Positions 53,330 through 62,570 of a stretch of DNA of 64,000 nucleotides are shown here, piece after piece. The stretch is from the NCBI GenBank assembly GCA_937891015.1, contig CALAPY010000047.1:1-64000 (forward strand), read 5' to 3'. The notes under the pieces are model-generated. The model was not told where the DNA came from. It did not search any database and was given only the letters and a program-made list of their open reading frames with translations. Source of the DNA: UBA2108 sp002713215. Its GTDB lineage: Bacteria > Bacteroidota > Bacteroidia > Flavobacteriales_G > Salibacteraceae. The position numbers were made by a program, and so were the translations under genes. The first letter of the stretch is position 1. Every line of letters starts with the position of its first letter.

Positions 53330-54151
53330 TTAGTTCAACTCAAAGTGATAGGTGATGGTGCCCACCTGGGTAGTTGGAGCCGAAGGGTCAGATTGCCATT
53401 TGGTTTTAAGTGCTGCCTCTCTTGCCTTACTAACCAGGCAATTTGCAGTATTGGTAGTTCCTTTCAGTTTTAGTTTAGCATCCGTGGTGATTCCTTGCCG
53501 ATTTACCATTACCTGCATAACCACTACGCCATACTCATCACACTTGTATTCAGGTTTGACTTTAGCCAGTGCATTTCTATTTCCAAGTTGATAGCTTCCT
53601 GTACCACCACCGCCGCCACCATTTTTTCCTGAATAATCGGTTCCGGTTTTGGTTCCATCGGTTTGTCCTTTGTCACCCGATTTATTATTGTCATCTCCTT
53701 CTGAGCCACCTTTCTTGGCAAAGGGATTGTTATTAAGTACTTTTTTTAGATCAGGGTCTAGTTCCTGAGGTTTTGGAGTTGGGTCTTTTACAGTCTCAAC
53801 TTCCTTTGGCTTTTCAACGGGCTTTTCCTTCGGTATCTCCGTTTTTTTGTTGTCCGATTCTTCAACCGGCGGTGTGCTTACAGTTTCAATGTCTTCCTGC
53901 GTCATTACGGATTCTTCAGAAGCATCTACAGGCACCGGGTCTGCTTGTTGAGGTACAGGTTCTCCGGACTCATCAGGTTGAATTTCTCCACTTCCAACAT
54001 TGCTGGTGCCAAAATTTATGGGTACCCCAGTTACTGGAAGTGGATCAGGATATTTAAGTCCATAAATGGCAAACAATACCAAAATGAGTAAGTGTAGGGC
54101 AACTGTGCCTACAAATCCCTTTCTCTTCTCTTTGGTATCTAAATATGCCAT
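53330..54151 (-). CDS. Energy transducer TonB
   Basis: 273 residues: a single N-terminal membrane helix (GTVALHLLILVLFAIYGL), a long Pro/Glu/Lys-rich periplasmic linker (about 50-150, TEIPKEKPVEKPKEVE) with a glycine-rich stretch, and a C-terminal TonB fold (about 185-273; VVMQVMVNRQGITTDAKL, TQVGTITYHFELN). It transfers proton-motive energy to receptors such as those at 6473 and 24449. It is the third gene of an ExbB-ExbD-TonB operon. Confidence 0.9.
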   Translation of the reverse strand: MAYLDTKEKRKGFVGTVALHLLILVLFAIYGLKYPDPLPVTGVPINFGTSNVGSGEIQPDESGEPVPQQADPVPVDASEESVMTQEDIETVSTPPVEESDNKKTEIPKEKPVEKPKEVETVKDPTPKPQELDPDLKKVLNNNPFAKKGGSEGDDNNKSGDKGQTDGTKTGTDYSGKNGGGGGGTGSYQLGNRNALAKVKPEYKCDEYGVVVMQVMVNRQGITTDAKLKLKGTTNTANCLVSKAREAALKTKWQSDPSAPTTQVGTITYHFELN

Positions 54152-54152
54152 T

Positions 54153-54545
54153 TTATTTAGGGCGTGTTGCTAACACTAACTCAAATTTGTTTCTATTGGC
54201 AATATCCATTACTGTAACTGCATGCTCCAATGGAACACTTTGGTCGCAATGAAGAATAATTCCTTTTTTTTCCGCTTCCCCAATTGCACTAATTATGCCG
54301 TTTTCTAAATTTTCAACCGGAACCTGATTTCCATTGATGTGAAATTGAAAGTCTGGCGTTATAGTAACTGCCACGGTTTTTGGCGTAGTAGATTTTGCTT
54401 TACTCTTGGGTAATAATACGTTTAGAGCATGGGGACTCACCATGGTGGAAATTATTATAAAAAATATAAGGAGTAAGAACACAATGTCTGTCATGGAAGA
54501 CATGGAGAACGCTACACTTACTTTATTTCTGCTTCTAATTCCCAT
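54153..54545 (-). CDS. exbD: ExbD/TolR biopolymer transport protein
   Basis: 130 residues with one N-terminal membrane helix (SSMTDIVFLLLIFFIII) containing the conserved Asp that carries protons, a hydrophilic linker, and a C-terminal ExbD/TolR domain (VTITPDFQFHINGNQV, VPLEHAVTVMDIANR). Part of the ExbB-ExbD motor, one base upstream of tonB and 26 bases downstream of exbB. Confidence 0.92.
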   Translation of the reverse strand: MGIRSRNKVSVAFSMSSMTDIVFLLLIFFIIISTMVSPHALNVLLPKSKAKSTTPKTVAVTITPDFQFHINGNQVPVENLENGIISAIGEAEKKGIILHCDQSVPLEHAVTVMDIANRNKFELVLATRPK

Positions 54546-54571
54546 TATCTATAAACTATTTAGTCGTTCAA

Positions 54572-55285
54572 TTATTTTGCAGGCTCCGATAATAAATCCA
54601 TAAAATCAATGGAAGTAGCTTCCATTTTATGAATAACCTTATCCACTTTTGCTACCAGCGTATTGTAACCTATATAGGCAATAATTCCAATAACCAATCC
54701 TGCAGCGGTAGTAACCATAGCCTGCATAATACCACCCGATAAATTGGATATTTCAACGCTGTTTCCCGCAGCATACATTTCATGGAAAGTGGTGATCATT
54801 CCAATTACGGTTCCTAGAAATCCGATCATTGGGGCAGCTCCTGCAATGGTAGCAAGTGTTGATAATCCTTGTTCCAGATTAAAGATTTCCAACTTACCTC
54901 TGTTTTCGATAGCTGATGAAATATCACCCAGTGGTTTTCCAATTCTGGCAACTCCTTTCAATAACATTCGGGCAAATGGTGTCTGTGTCTTTTTACATAA
55001 GTCTTTTGCCGATTCCATTTTTCCTTCAAAAATGAAGTCCTTCATTTTATTCATGAAGGCGGGATCAAGTTTTTGCGCTTTTTGAATGGCTAAAAACCGT
55101 TCGATAAAAATATAAATGGCTACTACTGAAAGTATTGCCAGTGGACCCATTATGTACCATCCACCACCGGCGATTAGTTCGAGTATTGATAAGGTTTTCT
55201 CTACGGGCACTTGTTCTGCTACTTCTGCCACCGCTTCCGCAGGCTCACTACCCACGGTCATTTGTAGGAAAAAAGGTTTTATCAT
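54572..55285 (-). CDS. exbB: ExbB/TolQ/MotA-family proton channel protein
   Basis: 237 residues with a short N-terminal region and three membrane helices: about 38-61 (GGGWYIMGPLAILSVVAIYIF), then GLSTLATIAGAAPMIGFLGTVIGMITTF and GIMQAMVTTAAGLVIGIIAYIGY, with the conserved channel motif. It forms the ExbBD motor with the downstream gene. The start at ATG 55285 is uncertain; ATG 55261 also fits. Confidence 0.92.
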   Translation of the reverse strand: MIKPFFLQMTVGSEPAEAVAEVAEQVPVEKTLSILELIAGGGWYIMGPLAILSVVAIYIFIERFLAIQKAQKLDPAFMNKMKDFIFEGKMESAKDLCKKTQTPFARMLLKGVARIGKPLGDISSAIENRGKLEIFNLEQGLSTLATIAGAAPMIGFLGTVIGMITTFHEMYAAGNSVEISNLSGGIMQAMVTTAAGLVIGIIAYIGYNTLVAKVDKVIHKMEATSIDFMDLLSEPAK

Positions 55286-55402
55286 TTTGTCTGTTTTAGA
55301 AAGAAATTACTTGTAACAAACAAAGATGGCAGTATTGCTATGACTTGGAAAAGCCTCTATTGCAATCTACTCACAAAGGCGTGTTAATAGTGGTTGGCCT
55401 TG

Positions 55403-56773
55403 TTAAAGGACCAAAATGGCGTAAACCCCGGCACCGGCAATATAACCAACCAATGCCAGCCAGGCGATATTTTTAAGGTACCAAAAGAAAGAGATTCTTT
55501 CCATTCCCATGGCAACAACACCAGCAGCAGAACCAATGATGAGCATACTTCCACCAGTTCCGGTAGCATATGCAATGAAATGCCAGATTGATGAATCTTG
55601 TTGAAAGGTAGCCATGTCGAACATACCCATACTGGCCGCGACCAATGGAACGTTATCAATTATTGCCGAGCTTATTCCAAGAAGCATGACAAACAGGTTA
55701 TTATTCATGGTGGATTGAACCTGTTGGCCAAACGTGAAAACAAGGCCTAGCGATTCAAGCGCAGCTACTGTCATTAAGATTCCCAGGAAGAACAAAATGG
55801 AAGGCATTTCAATTTTTGAAAGCGCCTTGAATGTTGCGCTGGGTTGATGCCCCTGATTGGGCGTGTCAATGTTATGAATGCTGAACGTACGTGCACTTAT
55901 TATCTCCGCTAGAAGAACCATTATCGACAGGGATAAGAGCATTCCAACGTAAGGTGGTAAGTGGGTAACGGTCTTAAAGATGGGTACAAAAATGATTAGG
56001 CTTAATCCCACATATAACATGAGAGGCCCTTTGGGGTTAGTCTCTCCAGAAGACGGAGCATCGTGAAATTCGCCTTTGAATGGACGCAAAAAGCTTGCAA
56101 TTAAAGTTGGAACAGCCATACAAACCAATGAAGGAATGAACAGGTATTGTAACAGTTTTACCGTAGTAACTTTACCCCCCATCCAAAGCATGGTTGTGGT
56201 AACATCTCCGATTGGAGACCAGGCACCACCAGCATTAGCAGCAATAATGATAATGCCGGCATACCAAACTCGCTCCCGGTTGTGAGAAAGAAGTTTTCTA
56301 AGTATCGTAATAAGAACGATGGTAGCAGTAAGGTTATCAATGATTGCAGATAGGATGAAGGCCAGAATGGTCATAATCCATAATAGTGTTTTTCGGTTAT
56401 TGGTTTTAATGAATTTCCTAATGGTCGAGAAGCCGTCAAAGTGATCTATAATTTCAACAATGGTCATTGCTCCAATCAGGAAGATTAATATTTCACAGGT
56501 TTTACCGAAATGGTGCAGAAGGGTTTCTTCTAAAATATGGTGGCGCGCATCCCCTACAATGTTTACGAAGTTCATCGTCCCATTGGTCCCGTCCATAAGT
56601 TGGTGGTGTGCCGGGTCAAACCAACTTTGAAACCCATCAATTCCAAACGCTATACACGCCCATGACAAAGCCATCATCAATAGCGCAGGAGCAAGCTTAT
56701 CGATCTCGGTTGTGTGTTCAAGCGTTATGCCTAAATACCCAAGGATAAAAATTGCGACGATTAAATATTCCAT
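55403..56773 (-). CDS. nhaD: Na+/H+ antiporter NhaD
   Basis: 456 residues with about 12 membrane helices. The family marks are AIIDNLTATIVLITI, GAWSPIGDVTTTMLWMGGK and SSAIIDNVPLVAASMGMFD, with paired Asp-Asn sites in the helices. NhaD exchanges Na+ or Li+ for protons and is common in marine Bacteroidota. It is followed by exbB on the same strand, about 120 bases away, and preceded by the dehydrogenase gene. Confidence 0.93.
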   Translation of the reverse strand: MEYLIVAIFILGYLGITLEHTTEIDKLAPALLMMALSWACIAFGIDGFQSWFDPAHHQLMDGTNGTMNFVNIVGDARHHILEETLLHHFGKTCEILIFLIGAMTIVEIIDHFDGFSTIRKFIKTNNRKTLLWIMTILAFILSAIIDNLTATIVLITILRKLLSHNRERVWYAGIIIIAANAGGAWSPIGDVTTTMLWMGGKVTTVKLLQYLFIPSLVCMAVPTLIASFLRPFKGEFHDAPSSGETNPKGPLMLYVGLSLIIFVPIFKTVTHLPPYVGMLLSLSIMVLLAEIISARTFSIHNIDTPNQGHQPSATFKALSKIEMPSILFFLGILMTVAALESLGLVFTFGQQVQSTMNNNLFVMLLGISSAIIDNVPLVAASMGMFDMATFQQDSSIWHFIAYATGTGGSMLIIGSAAGVVAMGMERISFFWYLKNIAWLALVGYIAGAGVYAILVL

Positions 56774-56798
56774 AAGGCGATTTGTACGAGCGGTTAAT

Positions 56799-58028
56799 TT
56801 AAATTAACTGATCCAAAGCTATTTCAAAAGCGGTTTTAGCAATATGCTCTTTGGAACTATTTTTTGCATGAGAATTCAACAATGCCTGACGAATGGTATT
56901 TGAGGTGTCAGCAAAAATTGCTTCATCACTCATGTCCACATGATCTTCCTTCATTAAATAACAGAATACCCGGGCCATTCCACAGTTAGAAATAAAATCG
57001 GGAATGATCGACAAATGTCCATCCGCGTAGTCTGCAATTGAACCGAAGAAAATTTCGGGATCAGCAAAAGGTACATTGGCTCCAGCTGCAATAACTTCCA
57101 TACCGGCATTGATCATTCGATCAACCTGATCTCGGGTAATCATTCGGGAAGCGGCGCAGGGAATAAAAATTTCAGCGTTTAAATCCCAGATTTTGCTATT
57201 AACTTCATCGTAGGATAGCATGTTTTCTGCCCTCAACTTATTACCGTCTTTTGCATTGAAAAGATCAATGATTTCCTGGTAGGAAAATCCTTCCTCCTTA
57301 ATCAATCCTCCAACACGATCAATTATTCCAACAACCTTTGCTCCACTTTGAGCCAGGTAAAAAGCTCCTGCAGATCCAACATTTCCCCAGCCTTGTACAA
57401 TTACTCGTTTGCCTTTTAGGTCTCCGCCATAAATATCATAGTAATGACGGACCGATTCAGCAACTCCGTATCCCGTAATCATATCAGCGACCACAAACTT
57501 GCGTGCTACATTTGGGCTGTATTTTTCATCTTCCAATTCCTTTAGTACGCCCCTTCTTAATTGTCCAATCCGATTTATTTTTTGAGGTTCGGTAGGTTGG
57601 AAATGTCCATTAAATACACCTTCCTGTGGATGCCATACACCACAGTCTTCGGTGATAGGAATTACTTCGTGAATTTCATCAACATTTAGGTCACCGCCAG
57701 TTCCATAGTAATTCTTCAATAATGGACTTACGGCTTTATACCATCTTCTTAAAACGCCTTCCTTTCTGGGATCATTGGCATCGAAATTAATTCCTGACTT
57801 GGCTCCGCCAATTGCTGGGCCCGCAACTGTGAACTTAACTTCCATGGTTTTAGCAAGAGATTCTACCTCTCTTTTGTCCAACCCAACTCTCATTCGAGTT
57901 CCACCTCCTGCGGCACCTCCTCGTAGTGAATTTATTACAACCCAACCTACTGCTTCGGTCTCTGCATCATGCCATTCAAATACAATCTCAGGTGTTTTGT
58001 TTTCAAACTTGTCCAAAAGGTCTTTCAT
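56799..58028 (-). CDS. Glu/Leu/Phe/Val-type amino-acid dehydrogenase
   Basis: 409 residues: an N-terminal dimerisation/catalytic domain with GGAAGGGTRMR, MEVKFTVAGPAIGGAKSGI (catalytic Lys) and GTGGDLNVDE, then a Rossmann domain with VIVQGWGNVGSAGAFYL. The enzyme oxidatively deaminates an amino acid with NAD(P)+. Glutamate versus leucine/valine specificity cannot be read by eye, so no symbol is given. It heads the leftward run toward nhaD; a TACATTTG box is 20 bases upstream. Confidence 0.88.
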   Translation of the reverse strand: MKDLLDKFENKTPEIVFEWHDAETEAVGWVVINSLRGGAAGGGTRMRVGLDKREVESLAKTMEVKFTVAGPAIGGAKSGINFDANDPRKEGVLRRWYKAVSPLLKNYYGTGGDLNVDEIHEVIPITEDCGVWHPQEGVFNGHFQPTEPQKINRIGQLRRGVLKELEDEKYSPNVARKFVVADMITGYGVAESVRHYYDIYGGDLKGKRVIVQGWGNVGSAGAFYLAQSGAKVVGIIDRVGGLIKEEGFSYQEIIDLFNAKDGNKLRAENMLSYDEVNSKIWDLNAEIFIPCAASRMITRDQVDRMINAGMEVIAAGANVPFADPEIFFGSIADYADGHLSIIPDFISNCGMARVFCYLMKEDHVDMSDEAIFADTSNTIRQALLNSHAKNSSKEHIAKTAFEIALDQLI

Positions 58029-58047
58029 GCTACCAAAATTTGTGGCG

Positions 58048-58055
58048 CAAATGTA
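58048..58055 (-). promoter_or_regulatory. -7 box of dehydrogenase gene
   Basis: TACATTTG followed by CGCCAC on the minus strand, 20 bases before the ATG at 58028. Perfect TAnnTTTG; no TTG at -33. Confidence 0.5.
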
Positions 58056-58128
58056 ACAAATGAAGCTATTAGGCCTAGCCTATATTGAGAAAGCTGGGTA
58101 ATTTTATAAAACTCGCTATTGCTAAGTG

Positions 58129-59220
58129 TTATGGAGTGAAAAGTATGCCCCCAATAGAGTCTTTAGTAGCACCTGTAACGCTGGAAAGGCAATTATTTTG
58201 TCCTGATAAATACAGGGCTCCTAAAAAAGCAAAGATCATGGCTTCTTTAAAATTGATTAATTCCTCATTTGCTAACTCAATAGAATTGGTTGTTTTATCA
58301 CTAATTAATTGGATCAAATAACTATTAAATGATCCACCACCACTCACCAATGTTTTTCCTTTATTGGGTAGATTTACAACTATCTGGTTGGCTATATGCT
58401 CGGTAAACGTTCTCAATTTATCTTCAAGGGATCCGCTCCAGGAGTTTAATGCCGGAAAAATGTTTTGTTCCACCCATTCGCGACCCAATGATTTAGGTAA
58501 TGGTTTTTGGTAGTAGGGTAATGTATCAAGAATGGCAAGAAGTTCCTGGTCAATTGTTCCTGAACGGGCCAGGTTTCCAGACTCGTCATATTCGAGCCCT
58601 AGTTTTTGGGTTAGTGAATTCAATACATAATTGACCGGGCAAATGTCGAAAGCGACAATGCCAGAGTTGTTTTTTAATGAAATATTGGCGAATCCACCCA
58701 AATTCAGGCATGCTTCATATTCTGTAAATAGTAGTAAATCTCCGATTGGAACCAACGGGGCACCTTGTCCTCCCAGTGAAATATCTTTTTGTCTGAAGTC
58801 GCAAATGGTGTTGAATTGTGTAGCGTTTGCAATTTCCTGACCATGTCCTGCCTGAAATGTATACCCAAGATTCGGTTTGTGGAACAGGGTGTGCCCGTGC
58901 GATGCAATTGCCTGTGGTTTAATAGGATAAGACCCGATAAAGTCTGCGGCAAGTCTACCGAAATGCTGCCCCAACTCAATGTGCCCATTCCATAAATCGT
59001 TCCCGGAGCAACTCTCCAGCCTTTTAAGTTTCTCTTTAAAGGATGGCTCATATTCAATGGTCTTGGATTTTAGTATTTTGTATGTCCAGATCGAGTTGGT
59101 ATAATCAAATTGACATAGACTCATGTCCAAACCATCAAGTGAAGTTCCAGACATTATGCCCAATAGCGTGTATTTCAATTCATTTGACTCCACAAATACA
59201 AGATTAGCAATTTCGGGCAT
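58129..59220 (-). CDS. anmK: Anhydro-N-acetylmuramic acid kinase
   Basis: 363 residues with the ASKHA ATP loop GIMSGTSLDGLD, IASHGHTLFH, ICDFRQKDISLGGQGAPLVP and LVSGGGSFN. AnmK phosphorylates anhMurNAc in peptidoglycan recycling. At the usual DTGPGN motif it reads FDICPVN (Asp192 kept), a variant that may be Bacteroidota-specific. It is divergent from the acyl-CoA dehydrogenase with 51 bases between starts, which include that gene's promoter box. Confidence 0.92.
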   Translation of the reverse strand: MPEIANLVFVESNELKYTLLGIMSGTSLDGLDMSLCQFDYTNSIWTYKILKSKTIEYEPSFKEKLKRLESCSGNDLWNGHIELGQHFGRLAADFIGSYPIKPQAIASHGHTLFHKPNLGYTFQAGHGQEIANATQFNTICDFRQKDISLGGQGAPLVPIGDLLLFTEYEACLNLGGFANISLKNNSGIVAFDICPVNYVLNSLTQKLGLEYDESGNLARSGTIDQELLAILDTLPYYQKPLPKSLGREWVEQNIFPALNSWSGSLEDKLRTFTEHIANQIVVNLPNKGKTLVSGGGSFNSYLIQLISDKTTNSIELANEELINFKEAMIFAFLGALYLSGQNNCLSSVTGATKDSIGGILFTP

Positions 59221-59227
59221 TATGGAG

Positions 59228-59235
59228 TAATTTTG
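59228..59235 (+). promoter_or_regulatory. -7 box of acyl-CoA dehydrogenase gene
   Basis: TAATTTTG followed by CCGACG, 37 bases before the ATG at 59272. Perfect TAnnTTTG element in the divergent gap with anmK. Confidence 0.45.
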
Positions 59236-59271
59236 CCGACGCTTTTAGGCACCCATAAATAATATCAGAGT

Positions 59272-60414
59272 ATGAATTTTCAGTTAACAGAAGAACAACT
59301 TGCAGTTCAGGAAGCGGCAAGAGATTTTACACAAAGCGTTTTGCTGCCAGGTGTAATTGAGAGGGATAGGGATATGACATTTCCCAAGGAGCAGATCGAA
59401 CAGTTAGGTGAGCTTGGCTTTTTAGGAATGATGACTGATCCACAGTATGGTGGTGGTGGAATGGATGCGCTGTCTTATGCTATTGCAATGGAAGAGTTTT
59501 CAAAAATTGATGCTTCTTCTTCTGTTTGTGTTTCTGTATGCAATTCTTTGGTCAATTATGGATTGGAAAAATTTGGAACCGAGGATCAAAAACAAAAATA
59601 CCTGGTGCCAATTGCCAGTGGAAAAAAGATAGGTGCTTTTTGTTTGAGTGAGCCAGAAGCTGGATCAGACGCTACGTCACAGCAAACAACTGCCGAAGAT
59701 AAGGGAGATCATTACCTTTTAAATGGAACAAAAAACTGGATTACTAATGGTAATTCAGCTTCTTACTATATTGTAATTGCTCAAACAGATAAGGAAAAAG
59801 GACATCGCGGTATTAATGCCCTTATTGTTGAAAAAGGCATGGAAGGCTTTGTTGTTGGTGCTAAAGAGGATAAGATGGGTATCCGTGCGAGTGATACGCA
59901 CACGTTGTTGTTTAACGACGTTAAAGTTCCTAAGACAAACCGAATCGGAGAAGACGGATTTGGGTTCAAATTCGCCATGAAAACGTTGGAAGGTGGTCGT
60001 ATTGGTATTGCGGCACAAGCGTTGGGGATTGCTCAAGGAGCTTATGAATTGGCATTGGCTTATTCGAAGGAAAGAAAGGCTTTTGGTAAGGAAATTTCCA
60101 AGCACCAGGCCATACAATTTAAATTGGCTGACATGGCCACTAACATTGAAGCTGCCAGACAACTGGTTTATCGTGCTGCCTGGTTGAAAGATCAGGGAAT
60201 GGACTTTGGCGAGGCAAGTGCCATGGCAAAATTATATGCTAGTAAAGTGGCAATGGAAACCACGGTTGAAGCTGTTCAAATTCACGGTGGTTATGGTTAT
60301 GTTAAGGAATATCACGTTGAACGATTAATGAGAGACGCTAAAATCACTCAGATTTATGAAGGCACTTCAGAAGTTCAAAAAATTGTGATTTCAAGATCTG
60401 TGTTGAAAGACTAG
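59272..60414 (+). CDS. Acyl-CoA dehydrogenase
   Basis: 380 residues, the standard length: LTEEQLAVQEAARDF at the start, GAFCLSEPEAGSDATSQ (FAD signature), NGTKNWITNGN, GIRASDTHTLLF, and a C-terminal GGYGYVKEYHVERLMRDAKITQIYEGTSEVQ with the catalytic Glu in IYEGTSE. It dehydrogenates acyl-CoA thioesters in beta-oxidation (likely short to medium chains). It has its own promoter and a strong terminator after it. Confidence 0.95.
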   Translation: MNFQLTEEQLAVQEAARDFTQSVLLPGVIERDRDMTFPKEQIEQLGELGFLGMMTDPQYGGGGMDALSYAIAMEEFSKIDASSSVCVSVCNSLVNYGLEKFGTEDQKQKYLVPIASGKKIGAFCLSEPEAGSDATSQQTTAEDKGDHYLLNGTKNWITNGNSASYYIVIAQTDKEKGHRGINALIVEKGMEGFVVGAKEDKMGIRASDTHTLLFNDVKVPKTNRIGEDGFGFKFAMKTLEGGRIGIAAQALGIAQGAYELALAYSKERKAFGKEISKHQAIQFKLADMATNIEAARQLVYRAAWLKDQGMDFGEASAMAKLYASKVAMETTVEAVQIHGGYGYVKEYHVERLMRDAKITQIYEGTSEVQKIVISRSVLKD

Positions 60415-60432
60415 AGATAAAATGCATTCATG

Positions 60433-60472
60433 AAAAGCCCATTTGAGAAATCAATTGGGCTTTTTGTTTTTA
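60433..60472 (+). terminator. Bidirectional terminator between acyl-CoA dehydrogenase and hflX
   Basis: Arms 60433-60446 and 60451-60464 pair as AAAAGCCCA...TGGGCTTTT with one internal mismatch and a GAAA loop, followed by TTTTTGTTTTTA on the plus strand. The A-rich left flank gives a matching signal for hflX transcripts on the minus strand. Confidence 0.85.
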
Positions 60473-60500
60473 CTAGTAGAGGTTAAGCCCGAAGTTAAGC

Positions 60501-61688
60501 TTAATAAAGGTAGTGGGAATAAGGATATTTAGTCTCATAAATATCCCGAACCATGTGATACAACACGGTTTTAAATTCATTGGTATTCTTCTTTTTGGTT
60601 GCTGAAATAAAAACACATTGAACGTTTTCCTTGGCCATCCAGGTATTTTTAAGGTCCGATAAGGAGTAATTCTGTTTCTCGTTTCCTGTAAAGTCAAATT
60701 CTCCTTCTTCCAGTTCACGGTATTCATCAATCTTATTAAACACCATTAATGTGGGTTTGTCAATTGCACCTAATTCACTTAGCGTATTGTTAACCACCGT
60801 TATTTGGTCCTCAAAATTGGGATGGGATATATCAACAACATGCACCAAAATATCGGACTCCAGGGCCTCGTCCAATGTAGATTTAAAGGACTCAACCAAT
60901 TGATGTGGCAGTTTTCGAATGAAACCTACCGTATCGGATAGAAGAAAAGGAAGGTTTTCAATAACGACTTTTCTAACCGTAGTATCCAGGGTAGCGAATA
61001 ATTTGTTTTCAGCAAATATTTTTGATTTGCTTAGGACGTTCATAAGGGTAGACTTACCTACATTGGTATAGCCAACCAATGCCACCCTTACCGCAGACTT
61101 CCGATTTTTTCGTTGGATTTTATTTTGCTTGTCAATTACGAGTAGGTTCTTTTTAAGGAGTGATATCCGGTTGCGAATCATTCGCTTATCGGTCTCAATT
61201 TCTTTTTCTCCGGCACCACCTCTTGTTCCCGTACCTCCTCGCTGCCGTTCAAGGTGAGTCCACATACGAGTTAACCGGGGTAACAAATATTGAAAACGAG
61301 CTAATTCAACCTGGGTTTTGGCTTGCGCAGATTTAGCTCTCAAGGTAAAAATGTCTAGAATCAAGAGGCTTCGGTCGTAGATTTTCTTACCAAGTTCCTT
61401 CTCAATATTTCTTAGTTGAGAGGGCGAAAGGTCGTCGTCGAATATAACAACATCAATTTTGTGCTCCTTAATGTAAGCTTTGATCTCGGTAAGTTTTCCT
61501 TTACCAACGAAACTCCGTACATCAGGAGTCTCCAGACGTTGTGTGAATCGCTTTTTGGTTTCAATACTTGCTGTTTCAGCCAGAAAGGCCAATTCATCTA
61601 AGTATTCGGTTACTTGATCATCGGTTTGTTCTCTGCTTATTATTCCAACGAGAACTGCGGTTTCATTTTTAGTGGATAAGTCTTCCAA
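60501..61688 (-). CDS. hflX: GTPase HflX
   Basis: 395 residues: an N-terminal HflX domain, a Gly-rich linker ERQRGGTGTRGGAGEKEIETDKR, then the GTPase with VGYTNVGKSTLMN, DTVGFIRKLP and FNKIDE. HflX splits stalled or stressed 70S ribosomes. The start appears to be TTG 61688; no nearby ATG fits. It lies 9 bases downstream of the membrane protein gene, so the two are likely co-transcribed. Confidence 0.95.
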   Translation of the reverse strand: MEDLSTKNETAVLVGIISREQTDDQVTEYLDELAFLAETASIETKKRFTQRLETPDVRSFVGKGKLTEIKAYIKEHKIDVVIFDDDLSPSQLRNIEKELGKKIYDRSLLILDIFTLRAKSAQAKTQVELARFQYLLPRLTRMWTHLERQRGGTGTRGGAGEKEIETDKRMIRNRISLLKKNLLVIDKQNKIQRKNRKSAVRVALVGYTNVGKSTLMNVLSKSKIFAENKLFATLDTTVRKVVIENLPFLLSDTVGFIRKLPHQLVESFKSTLDEALESDILVHVVDISHPNFEDQITVVNNTLSELGAIDKPTLMVFNKIDEYRELEEGEFDFTGNEKQNYSLSDLKNTWMAKENVQCVFISATKKKNTNEFKTVLYHMVRDIYETKYPYSHYLY

Positions 61689-61697
61689 ATTGTGTGT

Positions 61698-62129
61698 TTA
61701 AAATAGTTTATCCCAGGGTATTCTGCTAAGGATAAGAGCAAATCCAATTAAGAAGAAAAGTGCCATTGATTTGAACCTGGTTCTGGAATCCGTTCCTTTT
61801 TTGGCTTTAATGTAGCCTACGGTAATCAGCGCAACTCCAAGAATCATCATCAGGGGATGTTCAATCACCGCAAAACGAATGGCGGAATCTTTCATAACCT
61901 GACCCATATCACCAAAACGTGAAGTACCTATACCCATGATTAGGATAATAAGACCAAACGTGAGTTGGAGGTGGGCCGAAATCATGGCAAAAAGCCCTAG
62001 TTTTCTATCCCCGTCGGTGAATTCCTTTGAGTTTAGGAAGCCATGTAGTGATTTCAACATGGCTAGAAAAATGAGAATTAATGCCGCATAGGCAATTGTT
62101 CGATGGAGATGTAGTAAACCTGTATACAT
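61698..62129 (-). CDS. Four-helix integral membrane protein
   Basis: About 143 residues with four hydrophobic helices. Histidines lie at or near the start of three helices (HLHRTIAY, SAHLQLTFG and IEHPLMM), a pattern that could bind b-type haem as in cytochrome b561-like proteins, but no signature is exact. No family is recognised. ATG 62129 is preferred: the TTG at 62150 lies inside a -7 box. It is in an operon with hflX. Confidence 0.7.
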   Translation of the reverse strand: MYTGLLHLHRTIAYAALILIFLAMLKSLHGFLNSKEFTDGDRKLGLFAMISAHLQLTFGLIILIMGIGTSRFGDMGQVMKDSAIRFAVIEHPLMMILGVALITVGYIKAKKGTDSRTRFKSMALFFLIGFALILSRIPWDKLF

Positions 62130-62147
62130 AGTTTGTAAATTTAGCGG

Positions 62148-62155
62148 CAAATGTA
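62148..62155 (-). promoter_or_regulatory. -7 box of the membrane protein-hflX operon
   Basis: TACATTTG followed by CCGCTA on the minus strand, 19 bases before the ATG at 62129. Confidence 0.5.
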
Positions 62156-62166
62156 ATAATGGATTT

Positions 62167-62550
62167 ATGCGATCGAGCCTTTCATGGACAGTAATAATTC
62201 TAATTTTCTTATTGGGCTGTAAGAAGGATGTGCCGACACATAGTTTGCAGTATGAAGTAAGAAACTATGACGCGAATAGCGTTGGGGATTATAAAGGTGA
62301 TCGTGCCATTTTTTCCATTCATTATTTAGACCCTAGTTCAGCCACTGTTTCCACTGGAAGAGTTGATACTGTTATTTGGCAGTCAGCATTATACTCTGAA
62401 GTTGAAGAGGGAACTCCTTTAAGAATTTGGCTTGAGGTTGAATCGGGCAAGCCAAATTTGGATATCGTAATTCGCAAGGATAATAGCGTTGTAGCAAGGG
62501 AGGAGGTCCGTTCAACACGGAAGGATTACATTTTAGAAGATGAAATGTAA
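62167..62550 (+). CDS. Small hypothetical lipoprotein
   Basis: 127 residues. A lipoprotein signal with lipobox FLLGCK is followed by a beta-rich soluble domain (LQYEVRNYDANSVGDYKGDRAIFSIHYLDP, LRIWLEVESGKPNLDIVIRKDNSVVAREEV), perhaps immunoglobulin-like. No family is recognised. It is divergent from the membrane protein with only 37 bases between starts and precedes rpoD. Confidence 0.7.
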   Translation: MRSSLSWTVIILIFLLGCKKDVPTHSLQYEVRNYDANSVGDYKGDRAIFSIHYLDPSSATVSTGRVDTVIWQSALYSEVEEGTPLRIWLEVESGKPNLDIVIRKDNSVVAREEVRSTRKDYILEDEM

Positions 62551-62570
62551 CATTTCTTATCCATTCACGT

